Shown: one piece after another, positions 29,485-30,651 of the stretch | Layout: each line of letters starts with the position of its first letter | Numbering within the stretch: position 1 is the stretch's first letter | Source of the DNA: UBA7477 sp045602925 | Lineage (GTDB): Bacteria > Bacillota > Clostridia > Oscillospirales > Ruminococcaceae | Direction: 5' to 3' | Assembly: GCA_045602925.1 (NCBI GenBank) | Contig: JAZSCN010000019.1 | Location: 1 to 30,651, forward strand | Length of the DNA: 30,651 nt | Made by a program: the position numbers and the translations under genes | The notes under the pieces: model-generated | The model's database searches: none | The model's input: the letters and a program-made list of their open reading frames with translations, nothing else | What the model was told of the DNA's origin: nothing

Positions 29485-30196
29485 TCTTTTTACGAAGGTC
29501 CGCCCCGCAGAACCTTCTGGGAGTCCTGGAAGAGGTGCGCATTAGGGAGTCAGCAATGACCTTGGGACCAGTAGCCACGACGTGTAATGCGTCGGGAGGG
29601 AATAGCCACTTGATAACGGCTCATGACGATAACGACTCCGGTTTCCGTTATTGCCAAACGTTCCCACACACCGGAGAGGTAGCCTAATACGGGGCCGCCA
29701 GCATTAATAACCAAATACCGTTAGCGAAAGCTATGAGTGTTGGGATGACGCTCTAATACGCGACCTTGCACTTTGGATAATAATGATCCTTATTATCTGA
29801 AGATAAGGTAGGCCTTATCAGCCACATTCCAAATTAAACACATACAGAAGCTTGATTAACTTCTGAACTTTGCAAGCATTAGTCTAGCCGGTTGCAAAGC
29901 AATGTGGAAGGTCCGGAGGGTCTTAGATGTAAAAGTCAAGGCTAGATAGTTTGCTGGAAGACTTTAAGCCAGCTCGGGGCACATTGGTAAATGGAGGTGA
30001 GCCCTAGAAACCGCCACCGTGGGACTGATACACGGAACCTCACGGCGTTCAGAATGTCGCCGGCGTCCATCTACGGAAGAGTCTAATCACCTCACACATT
30101 CGAGAACGTGTTCATAGCGACGGACTTATGATGGGGCTCCGGTACTGCCGATGGAAGTACCTCTCCTATGGTCGGCTGTGAATACGGTCGTTATCT
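29485..30196 (+). other. 0.7-kb structured non-coding stretch inside the tRNA cluster
   Basis: No normal tRNA and no convincing gene. It is GC-rich with several hairpins: GAAGGT/ACCTTC (about 29495), CAGAAG/CTTCTG (about 29846), CTTTGCAA/TTGCAAAG (about 29868) and CCGTG/CACGG (about 30017). CCACATT (near 29822) and AATGTGG (near 29903) can pair over a distance. A reading frame at 29415-29687 starts inside the tRNA and is rejected. It could be divergent tRNAs, introns or an unknown RNA. Confidence 0.5.
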
Positions 30197-30269
30197 GCCC
30201 CAGTAACTCAGAGGTCAGAGTGCCCTCCTTGTAAGTGGGAAGTCGATGGTTCAAATCCGTCCTGGGGCT
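30197..30269 (+). tRNA. tRNA-Thr (UGU)
   Basis: Acceptor GCCCCAG/CTGGGGC, D-arm ACTC/GAGT, anticodon loop CTTGTAA (anticodon TGT; stem has one T-T mismatch), T-arm GATGG-TTCAAAT-CCGTC, discriminator U. Confidence 0.88.
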
Positions 30270-30281
30270 TTCTAATCAATC

Positions 30282-30358
30282 AAGTAAGTCGCCCAGTGGT
30301 CAGGGCTGAAGCGTCTGATAAGCGTGGACAGTCGGTGGTTCGAATCCATCCTTACTTG
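30282..30358 (+). tRNA. probable tRNA-Ile (GAU), atypical
   Basis: Acceptor AAGTAAG/CTTACTT, D-stem GCCC/GGGC and T-arm GGTGG-TTCGAAT-CCATC are good. The anticodon arm is weak: GCGT-CTGATAA-GCGT with G-U pairs and extra bases before it; the loop would give GAT. The acceptor pairing extends outward by three more bases (ATC/GAT). Confidence 0.6.
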
Positions 30359-30424
30359 ATAAGTCATCAACTGAGTACGGGTCGCGAAACGTAACAATCT
30401 CAGCGGTGCGAAATGTGAGAGGGC

Positions 30425-30448
30425 GGTGGTTGAAATCCACCCATTCCT
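30425..30448 (+). other. isolated tRNA T-arm and acceptor 3' half
   Basis: GGTGG-TTGAAAT-CCACC followed by CATTCCT looks like the 3' end of a tRNA, but no AGGAATG-like 5' half is seen within tRNA distance. Confidence 0.35.
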
Positions 30449-30518
30449 AATCTTTGCTTAATTATATCTTAAGCGCTGTGGATTGAAGCTCTGCGAACGG
30501 GAGCACTCACATCTATAA

Positions 30519-30591
30519 GGGGCTGTAGCTCAGTTGGTAGAGCACCTGATTTGCATTCAGGATGTCGCAAGTTCGAACCTTGTCCGCTCCA
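30519..30591 (+). tRNA. tRNA-Ala (UGC)
   Basis: Acceptor GGGGCTG/CCGCTCC (one mismatch), canonical TAGCTCAGTTGGTAGAGC D-arm, anticodon stem CCTGA/TCAGG with loop TTTGCAT (anticodon TGC), T-arm GCAAG-TTCGAAC-CTTGT, discriminator A. Confidence 0.92.
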
Positions 30592-30592
30592 T

Positions 30593-30651
30593 TAAGACTC
30601 ACACAGCAATTTAGCTAAGCTAAAGTTCATGGGTTCAAGTCCCATTGTCTG
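30593..30651 (+). tRNA. incomplete tRNA-like element at the window edge
   Basis: ATGGG-TTCAAGT-CCCAT is a good T-arm followed by TGTCTG at the edge. AGAC at 30595-30598 could pair with GTCT, but only 36 nt lie before the T-stem and tRNA-Ala occupies the space upstream, so a normal 5' half does not fit. Possible truncated or D-armless tRNA. Confidence 0.35.

Noticed and set aside
29415..29687. 90-codon open frame
   Set aside because: It starts inside tRNA-Met and runs into structured non-coding sequence; no box, no recognisable protein.

Overview
The window looks like a piece of a large (probably jumbo) tailed-phage genome. The host is probably a gut- or mouth-type Bacteroidota. Evidence for a phage: tail-fibre or adhesin-type genes, a block of about fifty tiny tightly packed genes of unknown function, a tRNA cluster, a group I intron and a homing endonuclease. 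Evidence for the host: BspA-type leucine-rich repeats, a lectin-like tail domain common in phages of that group, a DUF2693-like protein, and start codons without Shine-Dalgarno sequences. The host is inference; no host marker gene is present. The standard bacterial code fits (TAA dominates; TGA and three TAG stops are used).

Layout. (1) 1-4307, plus strand: the end of a BspA-like repeat protein, a lectin-like tail protein, a small structural-type protein and an internally duplicated fibre with a C-terminal coiled coil. (2) 4310-8098, minus strand: a compact operon that includes a NadD-PncC fusion (two steps of pyridine nucleotide metabolism in one chain), a DUF5662-like protein, a two-helix membrane protein and several unknowns. 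(3) 8099-8298: a divergent control region with a 16-bp perfect palindrome. (4) 8299-28138, plus strand: an array of about 55 small genes, mostly 44-180 codons. Nearly every one is preceded by the same module, CAGAACa-N4-TATAATATAA-N2-ATG. In 33 copies the first base of the box lies exactly 23 nt before the ATG (34 if the mutated copy at 22938, which precedes ATG-TGA, is counted). In 7 more it lies 25 nt before, and 3 have a longer conserved leader. If TATAAT acts as a -10 element, transcription would begin on the A of the AUG, so this would be a large set of leaderless single-gene transcripts. Many of the boxes are written inside the last codons of the preceding gene. (5) 22967-23222 and 23878-24346: GC-richer non-coding stretches with direct repeats, strong hairpins and a tRNA-arm-like element. 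(6) 28148-30651: a tRNA cluster that starts at the same promoter box. It holds tRNA-Asn(GUU) split by a group I intron inside the anticodon, a free-standing PD-(D/E)xK/DUF559-type homing endonuclease, tRNA-Met, a structured 0.7-kb non-coding stretch, tRNA-Thr, tRNA-Ile, tRNA-Ala and two incomplete tRNA-like pieces.

Few array proteins can be named: an RNase H-like protein (16221), a stand-alone piece resembling the C-terminal end of DUF3696-type ATPases (20542), a DUF2693-like protein (23223) and a lipoprotein (8552). At least three small paralogue families are visible. The architecture, one strong promoter per tiny and often acidic protein, is what is expected of early host-takeover or anti-defence genes, but no gene here proves that role.
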